Source of the DNA: Desulfotignum sp.
Lineage (GTDB): Bacteria; Desulfobacterota; Desulfobacteria; Desulfobacterales; Desulfobacteraceae
Reading direction: 5' to 3'
Assembly (NCBI GenBank): GCA_011390615.1
Contig: JAABSB010000022.1
Coordinates: forward strand, 1 to 32,683
Length of the DNA: 32,683 nucleotides
Shown here: positions 17,459 to 26,484 of the stretch, one piece after another
Position numbering within the stretch: position 1 is the first letter of the stretch
How the letters are laid out: every line of letters starts with the position of its first letter
Program-made: the position numbers and the translations under genes
Notes under the pieces: generated by a model
Database searches by the model: none
What the model was told of the DNA's origin: nothing
Seen by the model: only the letters and a program-made list of their open reading frames with translations

Positions 17459-19009
17459 TTACTTTTGTTTTTCCCATTTTTTCCAGGACCGGATCAAAGA
17501 GATAAAGGTCCTTACCCCGATGCCGGAGGGTCCTTTGGGGATATAGGATTTTTCTGTAAAATCCCAGGCAGTCCCGGCAATATCCAGATGGGCCCAGGGG
17601 GTTTTGTCCACAAATTTGGACAGATAGGCTGCCGCGGTAATGGTGCCTCCGGGTTTTCCCCCGACATTTTTGATGTCCGCCATCTTGGATTCGATCTGTT
17701 TTTCATAGTCTTTGTTCAAGGGCAGGCGCCACACCGGCTCACCAGCCTCTTTTCCTGCAGCCACAAGGCGTTCTGACAAAGCATCACTGTTGGATATCAG
17801 ACCGGAATAATGGTGGCCCAGACCGATGATCACCGCCCCTGTAAGGGTGGCGATATCCACCACGCAGTCGGGTGCATAGGTTTTGATGCCCCAGGCCAGG
17901 GCATCGGCCAGAATCATGCGGCCTTCTGCATCCGTGTTCACGATTTCGGATGTGACCCCGCTGTAATGGTGGATGATGTCACCAGGGTGGATGGCCCTGC
18001 TGCCGGACATGTTGTCGGTGGCGGGTACAATGGCCACCACCCTTATACCGGGTTTCTCCTCAGCCACGGCTGCCATGGTGGCCAGCACGGCAGCCCCACC
18101 GCACATGTCGTATTTCATCTCTTCCATGCCTGCGGCCGGCTTGATGCTGATGCCCCCTGAATCAAAGGTGATGCCCTTGCCCACCAAAAGCAGGGTGTCC
18201 GATTTTCTGCCGGGATTATATTCCAGGGCCACCATGCAGGGCGGGGTGGATGACCCCTGGTTCACTGCCAGAATGCCGCCCATACCCAGTTTTTCCATAT
18301 CTTTTTTTTCCAGGCAGGTACAGGTAAGGCCATGGGTTTTGGCCAGATCAGCTGCAAAGTCTGCAAACTGACCCGGGGTCCACCCGTTGCCGGGCTCATT
18401 GGCCATATCCCTTGCTGCACAGGCGGCCTTTGCTGCCGTCACCCCCATTTTCGCCCCTTTGCGCACCGCTTTGACAGACCTGTCTGAAAAGAATTTGATG
18501 TCAGAAAGCCCTTTATAATCGGTTTTTTTTCTGGTGGTTTTTTTGTATTTTGCAAACCGGTAATCCCCTAAAAGAATGCCTTCTGCCAGGGCCTGGGAGA
18601 TTTTTTCCACAGGTATCTGCGCCATATGGGGCACACACACCAATAGGGTTTTTGCCTTTGTTTTTTCACAAGCTTTGGCTGTGTTTCCCCCCACCCTGCG
18701 CAGGGTGTCCAGAAAATCGGCCAAGTCTTTATCAGGATCATATTTGCCCATACCCAGAACAATGATACGCCTGCCCCCCGATTTTTTTTCTTTTGTGTCC
18801 CCATCCGGGTAGTACATGAGTTCTTCATCCATTTTGCCGGAAAAATCCCCCAGTTCATGGGCTTTTTTAACCCGGGCTTCTACTTTTGGATCACAAACCG
18901 GTGGCGTATCTTTTCTCTGGGTGGCAAAATAGACCACAAGGTCAGATACAAGGGAGTCAACAGGTTTTTCAGTGACGGACAATCGGGTGGTTTCCATGGG
19001 CATCTCCAT
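17459..19009 (-). CDS. pepA: Leucyl aminopeptidase (M17 family)
   Basis: M17 signature NTDAEGRMILADAL; LVGKGITFDSGGISIKPAAGMEEMKYDMCGGAAVL. Confidence 0.95.
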   Translation of the reverse strand: MEMPMETTRLSVTEKPVDSLVSDLVVYFATQRKDTPPVCDPKVEARVKKAHELGDFSGKMDEELMYYPDGDTKEKKSGGRRIIVLGMGKYDPDKDLADFLDTLRRVGGNTAKACEKTKAKTLLVCVPHMAQIPVEKISQALAEGILLGDYRFAKYKKTTRKKTDYKGLSDIKFFSDRSVKAVRKGAKMGVTAAKAACAARDMANEPGNGWTPGQFADFAADLAKTHGLTCTCLEKKDMEKLGMGGILAVNQGSSTPPCMVALEYNPGRKSDTLLLVGKGITFDSGGISIKPAAGMEEMKYDMCGGAAVLATMAAVAEEKPGIRVVAIVPATDNMSGSRAIHPGDIIHHYSGVTSEIVNTDAEGRMILADALAWGIKTYAPDCVVDIATLTGAVIIGLGHHYSGLISNSDALSERLVAAGKEAGEPVWRLPLNKDYEKQIESKMADIKNVGGKPGGTITAAAYLSKFVDKTPWAHLDIAGTAWDFTEKSYIPKGPSGIGVRTFISLIRSWKKWEKQK

Positions 19010-19252
19010 TTGCTTGCGTTTGGTAACAGGGTGTTAATAATATATGATTATTACCATAGATCCAAAAAGATGTCAGCTATTCCCCTGGAATGTTTTTTTA
19101 AGACACTGGAAATACAAAAGCCATTGACTTTCAGCAAGGTTTGCTATTCTATCTTGGCAAAGGTATATCCACAGGAAAATAAAGCAGGATGTTGTGACAG
19201 CTGAAGTGGACCATGCTGAAAAAATAATGACCCAAAAAAGGAGGATGGATAT

Positions 19253-19804
19253 ATGGACAAAATGAAAGTGCGTGAACTCATGGTACCGACCGACAGATTC
19301 CCGAAAATATCGGATAACGCATCTTTGTTTGATGCGCTTTTTGCCCTGGAAAAGGCCCAGGAAGCATTTTTATCCGGGAAAGCTGAGCAGCGGATCATGC
19401 TCGTGGAAGATGAAAAAAATCAGATCATCGGAAAAATATCCCCGATTGATCTGTTCAAGGGGCTGGAGAAAAATTACAACAAAGTGAATGTTGAAGAAAC
19501 CCTTGATAAATTCGGCCTCAAATATATCTGGACTGCCATGCGAAAAGATTATAATTTGTGGGAAAGCCCGTTCAAAGACCTGTGCCGCAAAGCCGGTGAC
19601 GTGCATGTCAAGGATTTTGTCAATATTCCGGGAGAAGGCCAGACAATTGATGTGGAAGACAGTCTTTCCAAAAGTTTTCACCTGTTTGTTGTGAATCGGC
19701 ATGATACCCTTTTTGTAATGGAAAAAAATCAATTTGTAGGACTGCTGCGGTTTTCCGATGTATACAGCCAGGTATCCCAGACAATGAAAGAATGCACGTT
19801 TTGA
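19253..19804 (+). CDS. CBS-domain protein
   Basis: KVRELMVPTDRFPKISDNASLFDALFAL...IMLVEDEKNQIIGKISPIDLFKGL and a second half VKDFVNIPGEGQTIDVEDSLSKSFHLFVVNRHDTLFVMEKNQFVGLLRFSDVY; RBS GGAGG upstream. Confidence 0.75.
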   Translation: MDKMKVRELMVPTDRFPKISDNASLFDALFALEKAQEAFLSGKAEQRIMLVEDEKNQIIGKISPIDLFKGLEKNYNKVNVEETLDKFGLKYIWTAMRKDYNLWESPFKDLCRKAGDVHVKDFVNIPGEGQTIDVEDSLSKSFHLFVVNRHDTLFVMEKNQFVGLLRFSDVYSQVSQTMKECTF

Positions 19805-19861
19805 TCATGAAATGATGCAACAGGGCCAGGCTGCCGAAGCGGTTTCGGCCATAGGTGCGGC

Positions 19862-19898
19862 CCGGACCATTATTCCATGGAGATTGGACGTGGTCCGG
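19862..19898. terminator. Candidate hairpin terminator between convergent CBS and GntR genes
   Basis: CCGGACCA (19862-19869) / TGGTCCGG (19891-19898), 8-bp stem; a second small hairpin GCCGAA-gcggt-TTCGGC at 19833-19849. No good T-tract. Confidence 0.3.
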
Positions 19899-19902
19899 CC
19901 GG

Positions 19903-20613
19903 TCACATTTTCCTGCGTTTAAAAAAATCCCGTACAAAGGCAATATGGGTGTTCATGGACGCATAGGCTGTGTCCGGATCCCGGGATGTGATGGCTTCCA
20001 GGATGGCCCGGTGCTGGGTCAGTATTTTTTGGATATTGTCCGGATCTTCATATAAACTGGCCAGGTTCTCCCGGATACCATGGAACAGATAGTCATAAAA
20101 ATTGCGCATGATCAGGATGTGCAGCGGATTTTTGGCAGCATAGGCAATGGCCATGTGGAATGCTGTATCAGCTTCTGTGCCCAGACGTCCGGATTTCACT
20201 TCATGCTGCATTTCATCTATGCTCTGTATCAGGGCAGTGATATCGGTTTCATCCGCCCGCTGGGCAGCCAGGGAGGCAGCATTGCATTCCAGGCCCATCC
20301 GTACCTCAAGCAGGTCCACCAGGGAGGCGGACTGGGCTTCCATGGCCTTTGCCAGAGGGTTTTCCTGCACCGCTTCCATGGGTTTTACAAAGGTGCCCTG
20401 TCCTTGCTTCTGTGTAATCAGTCCCATGGTGACCAGCCGCTGGATGGCATCCCTGATGGTGGTGCGGGACACATTCATGGCCTGGGCCAGCTCCCGTTCG
20501 GTCATCAGTTTTTCTCCAGGCTTGAGCTTGCCCCTGTAAATGAGTTCCCGGATCTGATCCAGGACCTGATCTGAGATACGCTTGGGCTTTATGGGCTTTA
20601 TGGGTATGGTCAT
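19903..20613 (-). CDS. GntR-family regulator, FadR subfamily (FCD domain)
   Basis: wHTH LKPGEKLMTERELAQAMNVSRTTIRDAIQRLVTMGLITQKQGQGTFV; C-terminal FCD (LLEVRMGLECNAASLAAQRA...DTAFHMAIAYAAKNP...QHRAILEAI). Confidence 0.92.
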   Translation of the reverse strand: MTIPIKPIKPKRISDQVLDQIRELIYRGKLKPGEKLMTERELAQAMNVSRTTIRDAIQRLVTMGLITQKQGQGTFVKPMEAVQENPLAKAMEAQSASLVDLLEVRMGLECNAASLAAQRADETDITALIQSIDEMQHEVKSGRLGTEADTAFHMAIAYAAKNPLHILIMRNFYDYLFHGIRENLASLYEDPDNIQKILTQHRAILEAITSRDPDTAYASMNTHIAFVRDFFKRRKM

Positions 20614-20712
20614 AATCCTATGTTACATGCCGGTCCGGTTTTTATGGTCAAGATTTAAACCATGGATTATTTATTATTCCATTTGTTTTATCAAGGGTTT
20701 TTTAATCAAATC

Positions 20713-21549
20713 CTAATAGGTCAATACCATTCCGCCGTCAAACAGAAGATCCCCGCCCACCAGATATTTTGAAAACCGGGAGAATCCAAATACAAAGAGA
20801 TTGGCTACCTCCACCGGTGACATCATCTCCTTGACCCGGGAGGCTCCCATCATGACATCGGTTACCACCTGCTGGGGGGTTATCCCCCGCTGTTTTGCCT
20901 GGGCAGCCACCTGGTTCAGTGCCAGGGGGGTTTTGACAAATCCGGAACTGATGGTAAAAGAACGGATCATGCCTTCCCCTTCAGCGGAGATGGACTGGCT
21001 CAGGGCCCGGAGCCCGAATTTGGTGATGTTGTAGACCGGTTTGTTTTTGGTGCAGATGTGGGCATGGACCGATGCCATGTTTGCAATGGCCCCGGCGCCT
21101 GCCTGTTTCATATGGGGTATCACCAGCTGTGACAAAAAAAATGGGGCCCGGAGCATGAGTTTCTGCATCAGATCATAGGTTTCCATGGGAAAATTTTCCA
21201 CCGCATCAATGTGCTGGATCCCGGCGATATTGGCCAAATATCTGATCTGCCCCAGCCCGGCTGCCTTTTCCACGGCATTTCTCACCTGTGCATCATCGGT
21301 GAGATCGGTTTTTATGAATGTGAAGGTGTCTCCGCCCAAGGCCCGGGCCATTTTACCGGTTTTTTCCCCTTCTGTCTCATTGATATCCAGGCCTGCCACG
21401 GTTACCCCGTTGACAGCCGCTGCAATGGACACAGCCCGTCCGATGCCGGTGCCGCAGCCGCTCACAATACAGACATTTTGTTTGCCAAAATCATCATCTT
21501 CAAGTATCAAGATATCTTTTTTGGTGATTTCAGGTTCTTTGATTTCCAT
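20713..21549 (-). CDS. SDR oxidoreductase, 3-hydroxybutyrate-dehydrogenase-like
   Basis: Rossmann SGCGTGIGRA, NIAGIQHI, catalytic Ser (MASVHAH) and YNITK, LALNQVAAQAKQRGITPQQVVTDVMM resembles the BDH C-terminal region. Confidence 0.85.
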   Translation of the reverse strand: MEIKEPEITKKDILILEDDDFGKQNVCIVSGCGTGIGRAVSIAAAVNGVTVAGLDINETEGEKTGKMARALGGDTFTFIKTDLTDDAQVRNAVEKAAGLGQIRYLANIAGIQHIDAVENFPMETYDLMQKLMLRAPFFLSQLVIPHMKQAGAGAIANMASVHAHICTKNKPVYNITKFGLRALSQSISAEGEGMIRSFTISSGFVKTPLALNQVAAQAKQRGITPQQVVTDVMMGASRVKEMMSPVEVANLFVFGFSRFSKYLVGGDLLFDGGMVLTY

Positions 21550-21577
21550 GGTGTTCTCCTTTCAGGTTGACAAATTT

Positions 21578-22900
21578 TTATGGGGTGTTTTTTTTAAGGC
21601 GCGATGCGTAAATTTCCATGGGATGCCGGACCGTTATGGATGATCCGGCCTTTCCCAGCATATCTGAGATCTGCATCATACAGGCCGGACACCCCGTGGA
21701 CACGGTGGTGCACCCGGTTTTTTCTATGTTTTCCCGCTTGATTGTTCCAATGGTGCTGGACAAGTCATAATGGTAGATATTGAAACTGCCGCCCATGCCG
21801 CAGCATTTATCGGAACCGGCCATTTCCTTCAATTGACAGCCGGCCGCGGAGATAACCTGCCGGGGCTGATCTGCTACGCCCAAAGACTTTTTCAGATGGC
21901 AGGGATCGTGGTAGGTCACGATGTCAGTTCCCGCGTCAGGCCCTGCTGGATCTGAAAGATTTTTCAGCGGGTCAATTCCCACCCGGTCCACCAAGAACTG
22001 GTTGATGTCCATGGTTTTTTCAGCCAGGGCCGTCAGTTTTTGCTGTATATTGTCGGATGGATTTTTGTAGACAGTCGGCCACAGTTTTTTAATGGTGGAG
22101 GTACAGGTGGCGCACGCGGTCACCAGGACATCAAAATCATGTTTTTCAAACAGGGCCAGGTTGTGGTCCACCAGGTGGGTAAAGCTGTCCCGATCACCTG
22201 ATGCCAGGGCGGGAATACCGCAGCATCCTTGGCCGGGGGGGATAATTACCCCCACCTTGTGATGGGCCAGGACTTTCAGGGATGCTTTGGCCACATTGGG
22301 AAAAATTTTGTCTATCAGACATCCGGTGAAAAAAGCGGCCCGGAGCCCTGAACCGGTGCTTGTAAATCCTTTTTCCGGCAGGGTTTTGTGAAACGGGGTG
22401 GTGCTCAGGGGCATGAAATGCCTGTTGGCCAGCAGTGGAGAGATCAGACGGGCACAGGACGTACCTTGGGCATCGGCAGAAGATTTTGTGAAAAGGCCCT
22501 GGAAGCGGCCGGCCCATTCCACCATAGCGTCGAACCGGCCTGGATTGGCCAGCAGTTGTCTGAAGATCAGTTTTTTGGCAGGGGACAGGCCTTTGTATTC
22601 CGCCAGGATGGCCCGTGCCTTGATGAAAATTTCCACCACGTTGACCCCGGAAGGGCAGTTTGCGGCACAGGACCCGCAGAGCAGGCACCGGTTCAGCCGT
22701 TCGTTCACCCCATCAGGATCCGTGAAAATATTATCCATCAGCCCGGTGAGCAGGGCCAGTTTGCCCCTGGCCACATCCGCCTCTTTGCGGGTCTGCTCAA
22801 ACAGGGGGCATACCGACTGGCACATGCCGCAGCGAATGCAGGTAACCAGTTGCTCTTCCAGCTCTTTTACCAGGGTTGCCAGTTCTTTCATGCCTGCCAT
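21578..22900 (-). CDS. GlcF-like (Fe-S)-binding subunit of 2-hydroxy-acid oxidase
   Basis: CIRCGMCQSVCPLF and CLLCGSCAANCPSG ferredoxin motifs; CCG motifs GQGCCGIPAL and DKCCGMGGSF. Confidence 0.9.
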   Translation of the reverse strand: MAGMKELATLVKELEEQLVTCIRCGMCQSVCPLFEQTRKEADVARGKLALLTGLMDNIFTDPDGVNERLNRCLLCGSCAANCPSGVNVVEIFIKARAILAEYKGLSPAKKLIFRQLLANPGRFDAMVEWAGRFQGLFTKSSADAQGTSCARLISPLLANRHFMPLSTTPFHKTLPEKGFTSTGSGLRAAFFTGCLIDKIFPNVAKASLKVLAHHKVGVIIPPGQGCCGIPALASGDRDSFTHLVDHNLALFEKHDFDVLVTACATCTSTIKKLWPTVYKNPSDNIQQKLTALAEKTMDINQFLVDRVGIDPLKNLSDPAGPDAGTDIVTYHDPCHLKKSLGVADQPRQVISAAGCQLKEMAGSDKCCGMGGSFNIYHYDLSSTIGTIKRENIEKTGCTTVSTGCPACMMQISDMLGKAGSSITVRHPMEIYASRLKKNTP

Positions 22901-22907
22901 TATTAGG

Positions 22908-24290
22908 TTATACTCCTGTTATTTTACCGGGGTTCAAGATGTTGCGGGGGTCTAAGGCAGCCCGCAGCTGCCTGGAAAACAAGATGGATGAATACCCGGC
23001 TTCCTTTTCCAGAAAAGGGGCTTTGGCAATGCCTGTGCCGTGCTCTCCGGAAAGGGTGCCTCCCATGGCCAGGGCCGTGTCAAAGATCTCTTCAATGGCC
23101 TGTTCCACCCGGTGAAATTCTTCCTTGTTTCTGCGGTCCGTGAGGATGGTGGGGTGGAGGTTGCCGTCCCCGGCATGGCCGAAAGTGCCGATATCAATCC
23201 GGTACTTTTTGGCAATATCCTGAAGGGCCCTTACCATGTCCGGGATTTTGCTTCTGGGAACCGTGGCATCCTCCAGCACCAGGGTGGGTTTAAGCTGGGC
23301 CAGGGCGGACAAAGCAGCTCTTCTGGCTGCCCAGATCCTGTCCCGCTGGGCATCATCTTTTGCCCTGTCAATGGTCCGTGCCCCCATTTTCAGGCACAGG
23401 GCCTTTACCTGTTCCGCCTCTTCGGCCACCACTGCAGGGTGTCCGTCCACCTCGATGAGCAGCAGGGCTGCCGCATCTGTGGGGAGTCCGGCTTTTGAGA
23501 AGTCTTCCACCGCCCGGATGGTGAAATTGTCCAGGATTTCCAGGGTGGCAGGCACAATACGCGCGGAAATGATACCGGCCACGGTTTCCGATGCCTGTTC
23601 AATGGTGTCATACACCGCCACCATGGCCTGCCTGTCCTTTGGGGCGGGGATGAGTTTGAGAATCACCTGGTCCAGGACCCCCAGGGTGCCCTCAGACCCC
23701 ACCATAAGCCCGGTGATATTATAGCCGGTGGCGCACTTTACTGTCCTGGAACCGGTTTTGATATAATTGCCCTGGCAGTCAAAAAACTGCAGCCCCATGA
23801 CATAATCCTTGGTCACGCCGTATTTGAGTCCCCGCAGCCCCCCGGCATTTTCCGCCACATTCCCGCCGATGGTGGAAACCGCCATGCTGCCCGGATCCGG
23901 CGGATAGAACAGCCCCAGTTTTTCCACTTCAGCCGCCAGGGTTGCGGTCACAACGCCTGGTTCCACCACCGCATACATGTCTGCTTCATTGATTTCAATG
24001 ATGCGGTTCATCCGTCCGGTAAGCACCACGATACCGGATGTCCGGGGAATGGTGCCGCCGGACAGATTGGTGCCAGATCCCCTGACCGTTATGGGGATAT
24101 GGTTTTCATGGCACAGGGCGATGATTTCACCGAGCTGGGTTGTGTTTTCGGGAATCACGGCAGCCGCAGGCATGACCGGGTCCAGCACTGCGGCATCATA
24201 GGAATAGGTGAGCATGTCTTCTTTCTGCGTCAGCAGGTGTTGGGGCCCCACAATTTTCTGGAGCGCATCCTGGATGGACCGGGGGATCAT
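22908..24290 (-). CDS. GlcD-like FAD-linked oxidase (D-lactate/glycolate dehydrogenase family)
   Basis: PITVRGSGTNLSGGTIPRTSGIVV...VVEPGVVTATLAAEVEKLGLFYPPDPGSMAVSTIGGNVAENAGGLRGLKYGVTKDYVMGL...GTFGHAGDGNLHP...SGEHGTGIAK. ORF starts with GTG at 24296; ATG at 24290 with AGAGG upstream preferred. Confidence 0.93.
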   Translation of the reverse strand: MIPRSIQDALQKIVGPQHLLTQKEDMLTYSYDAAVLDPVMPAAAVIPENTTQLGEIIALCHENHIPITVRGSGTNLSGGTIPRTSGIVVLTGRMNRIIEINEADMYAVVEPGVVTATLAAEVEKLGLFYPPDPGSMAVSTIGGNVAENAGGLRGLKYGVTKDYVMGLQFFDCQGNYIKTGSRTVKCATGYNITGLMVGSEGTLGVLDQVILKLIPAPKDRQAMVAVYDTIEQASETVAGIISARIVPATLEILDNFTIRAVEDFSKAGLPTDAAALLLIEVDGHPAVVAEEAEQVKALCLKMGARTIDRAKDDAQRDRIWAARRAALSALAQLKPTLVLEDATVPRSKIPDMVRALQDIAKKYRIDIGTFGHAGDGNLHPTILTDRRNKEEFHRVEQAIEEIFDTALAMGGTLSGEHGTGIAKAPFLEKEAGYSSILFSRQLRAALDPRNILNPGKITGV

Positions 24291-24309
24291 AGGCACCTCT
24301 TTTGTTTTA

Positions 24310-24320
24310 TGGTACTACCA
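24310..24320. promoter_or_regulatory. FadR-type operator-like palindrome upstream of glcD-like gene
   Basis: TGGTACTACCA, matches TNGTNNNACNA, the FadR-subfamily consensus. Confidence 0.55.
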
Positions 24321-24350
24321 ATTTACTATCAGGTAAATTTTCGGTGTTGT

Positions 24351-24413
24351 CAAATGGTTATTTGATAGCACAGCCTCTGGTTACGCACAGTCATCAAAAA
24401 ATATAACCATTTG
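24351..24413. repeat. Spaced 11-bp inverted repeat in the divergent promoter region
   Basis: CAAATGGTTAT (24351-24361) and ATAACCATTTG (24403-24413). Confidence 0.85.
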
Positions 24414-24479
24414 TTTTTTCTGAATATAATATCGTATAGCAGACTTTCTGACAAAAAACAAACAAAAATAATTTTTTTC

Positions 24480-24510
24480 TTGACAAAGCAGTCCATATGG
24501 ATTTTAGTAT
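24480..24510 (+). promoter_or_regulatory. Candidate dctP promoter
   Basis: TTGACA (24480-24485) and TAGTAT (24505-24510) with a 19-bp spacer; operator-like palindrome immediately downstream. Confidence 0.4.
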
Positions 24511-24522
24511 TGGTATTACCAA
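24510..24522. promoter_or_regulatory. FadR/LldR-type operator-like palindrome upstream of dctP
   Basis: TTGGTATTACCAA, perfect palindrome with a central T; same core as 24310-24320. Confidence 0.6.
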
Positions 24523-24677
24523 GAAAGCCAGCAGTATTTAACAGAAAAATGACCATTTTGGACTTACCGGAATACCTTTAAGACCTATCCGGGAAAGGAG
24601 GCAAAAAATCATCTCAGGCAATATCTGGAGACAGGCGAGTGAATAATCAATTTTTTTTTTAAAGGACGGAGGAACGC

Positions 24678-25826
24678 ATGAAAAAAGCATTAAGCATAGT
24701 GGTAACCCTTTTGATGGCAGTTGTCTTTATCTGCGGCACTGCCCATGCCAAACGCGAAAAATTCGGGGAAGACCCCAGGGCAAAAGAAGCAAAACGGGTA
24801 TCATTCAAGACATCGGATGAAAAAATCCGGTGGAAAATGGTTATGCCCTGGTCCAAAGGGCTTTTGTTCTATGATATTGCATCCCATTTTGCCGACAGTG
24901 TCCGTCTGGCATCTGCCGGCCGTCTGGATATCAAGCCGTTTGCAGCAGGGGAACTGGTACCTGCCATGCAGAGTTTTGATGCGGTAAGCACGGGTGCGGC
25001 TGAAGTGGGCCATGACTGGCCCGGTTACTGGAAAGGCAAAAATGAGGCCTTTGTGGCCCTGGCCTCTGTGCCTTTCGGCCTGGATGCTGAGTTGTACAAC
25101 ATCTGGCTGTATGAAAGGGGCGGTGTGGAGATGATGCAGGAAATATATGGCCAGTTCAACCTGTTTGCCCTCCCCGGCGGCCAGTGCGGCCAGGAAATGG
25201 GGCTTTCCTCCAATAAAAGAGCCACCAGTATGGCAGATTTCAAAGGCATGAGAATCCGTACGCCAGGCTGGTTCATGGACATTATGAACAACCTGGGCGC
25301 ATCCGTGTCTCCCCTGCCCGGCGGCGAAGTCTACCTGGCCCTGGAGCGGGGCGTGATTGACGCAGCAGAATTCTCCTCTCCGGCCATCAACTATCCCATG
25401 GGATTTGATGATGTCACCAAGTACGTGATTCAACCGGGCGTGCATCAGCCCGGTATCCAGTGTGCGTTGTTTTTCAACAAAGATGCCTATGAAAAGCTCC
25501 CCGAAGACCTGAAATGGATCATTGATATCGCTGCCAAGGAAACCCAGCTCTGGAGTTACAACTGGATCAACAATCTGAACGCCAAAGCCATAAAGCTGTT
25601 CAAGGAAAAAGTGGAGTTTGTCCACATGGATAAAGAAACCCTGATCGAGTTCCGGAAAACCACCAAAGAGTATATGGACTCTATCAAGGCAAAATACCCG
25701 GATGCCAAGAAAATTCTGGATTCCCACGACCAGCTGATCGAAGATTATGCAGACTGGCGCAAGGAGCGCGGCGGGGCAACCCCCTGGCCTTATGAAACCT
25801 ATATCAGCGGCCAGATCCATGAATAA
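24678..25826 (+). CDS. TRAP transporter substrate-binding protein (DctP family, TakP/lactate-binding-like)
   Basis: Signal peptide MKKALSIVVTLLMAVVFICGTAHA; FKGMRIRTPGWFMDIMNNLGASVSPLPGGEVYLALERGVIDAAEF typical of the 2-oxo/2-hydroxy-acid binding DctP subgroup. Confidence 0.92.
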   Translation: MKKALSIVVTLLMAVVFICGTAHAKREKFGEDPRAKEAKRVSFKTSDEKIRWKMVMPWSKGLLFYDIASHFADSVRLASAGRLDIKPFAAGELVPAMQSFDAVSTGAAEVGHDWPGYWKGKNEAFVALASVPFGLDAELYNIWLYERGGVEMMQEIYGQFNLFALPGGQCGQEMGLSSNKRATSMADFKGMRIRTPGWFMDIMNNLGASVSPLPGGEVYLALERGVIDAAEFSSPAINYPMGFDDVTKYVIQPGVHQPGIQCALFFNKDAYEKLPEDLKWIIDIAAKETQLWSYNWINNLNAKAIKLFKEKVEFVHMDKETLIEFRKTTKEYMDSIKAKYPDAKKILDSHDQLIEDYADWRKERGGATPWPYETYISGQIHE

Positions 25827-25874
25827 GCCGGATCTGTTTTTTGAACTGATGTAAAAACCGAAACCACAGAAAAG

Positions 25875-25941
25875 TCCGGCAGCCCGGTCATTTAACCATT
25901 CCAATATAACACAGGCTGCCGGACCTTACCTGTTTTTTTTG
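25875..25941 (+). terminator. Intercistronic hairpin plus T-tract between dctP and dctQ (attenuator or processing element)
   Basis: GTCCGGCAGCC (25875-25885) / GGCTGCCGGAC (25915-25925) perfect 11-bp stem, 29-nt loop, T8 at 25934-25941. Confidence 0.6.
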
Positions 25942-25968
25942 ATTCATTTTCAGTAAAAGGAAACCAAC

Positions 25969-26484
25969 ATGTTGGCATCGTTAGCAAACAACCTGGAAAA
26001 ATTCATCCGCAAGCAGGGGGATGTGACCTCTTTTCTCGTATATCCGCTGCTGATCATCGTAGTATATGAGGTGTTCATGCGGTATGTATTAAATGCACCC
26101 ACCACCTGGGGATTTGAGGCTACCACCTTTTTATACGGGCTGCACTACATGTTCGGGTTCTCTTATGCAGATGTCCATGGTGCCCATGTAAAGGTGGATA
26201 TTTTCAGCTCCATGGCCTCGGAAAAAGTGCAGGCGATTCTCAGCATTATCACCAATCTGGTCCTGTTCATGCCCGTGACCATCTGCCTGACCCTGTGGGG
26301 GATTAAATACGCATATAACTCCACCCTGGGCCTTGAAGTGAATTCCACCTCCTGGGCCCCTCCCATCTGGCCGTTGAAGATATTGATGGCATTGTGCCTG
26401 GTATTTTTACTGCTCCAGGGCATCGCCAATCTGTTAAAGGATATCCATTCACTCAAACAACAAGGAAGAAAGGTTAACCCATGA
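25969..26484 (+). CDS. TRAP transporter small permease (DctQ)
   Basis: Four hydrophobic segments; VYEVFMRYVLNAPTTWGFEATTFLYG typical DctQ; overlaps DctM by ATGA. Confidence 0.9.
   Translation: MLASLANNLEKFIRKQGDVTSFLVYPLLIIVVYEVFMRYVLNAPTTWGFEATTFLYGLHYMFGFSYADVHGAHVKVDIFSSMASEKVQAILSIITNLVLFMPVTICLTLWGIKYAYNSTLGLEVNSTSWAPPIWPLKILMALCLVFLLLQGIANLLKDIHSLKQQGRKVNP

Noticed and set aside
19035-19053. TAATAAT-atatg-ATTATTA palindrome upstream of pepA
   Set aside because: AT-only, easily formed by chance in an AT-rich promoter region; no second copy seen.
24801-25904. 367-aa minus-strand ORF antisense to dctP
   Set aside because: Shadow ORF: the opposite strand encodes a clear DctP protein with signal peptide and family motifs; the antisense protein shows no recognisable domain.
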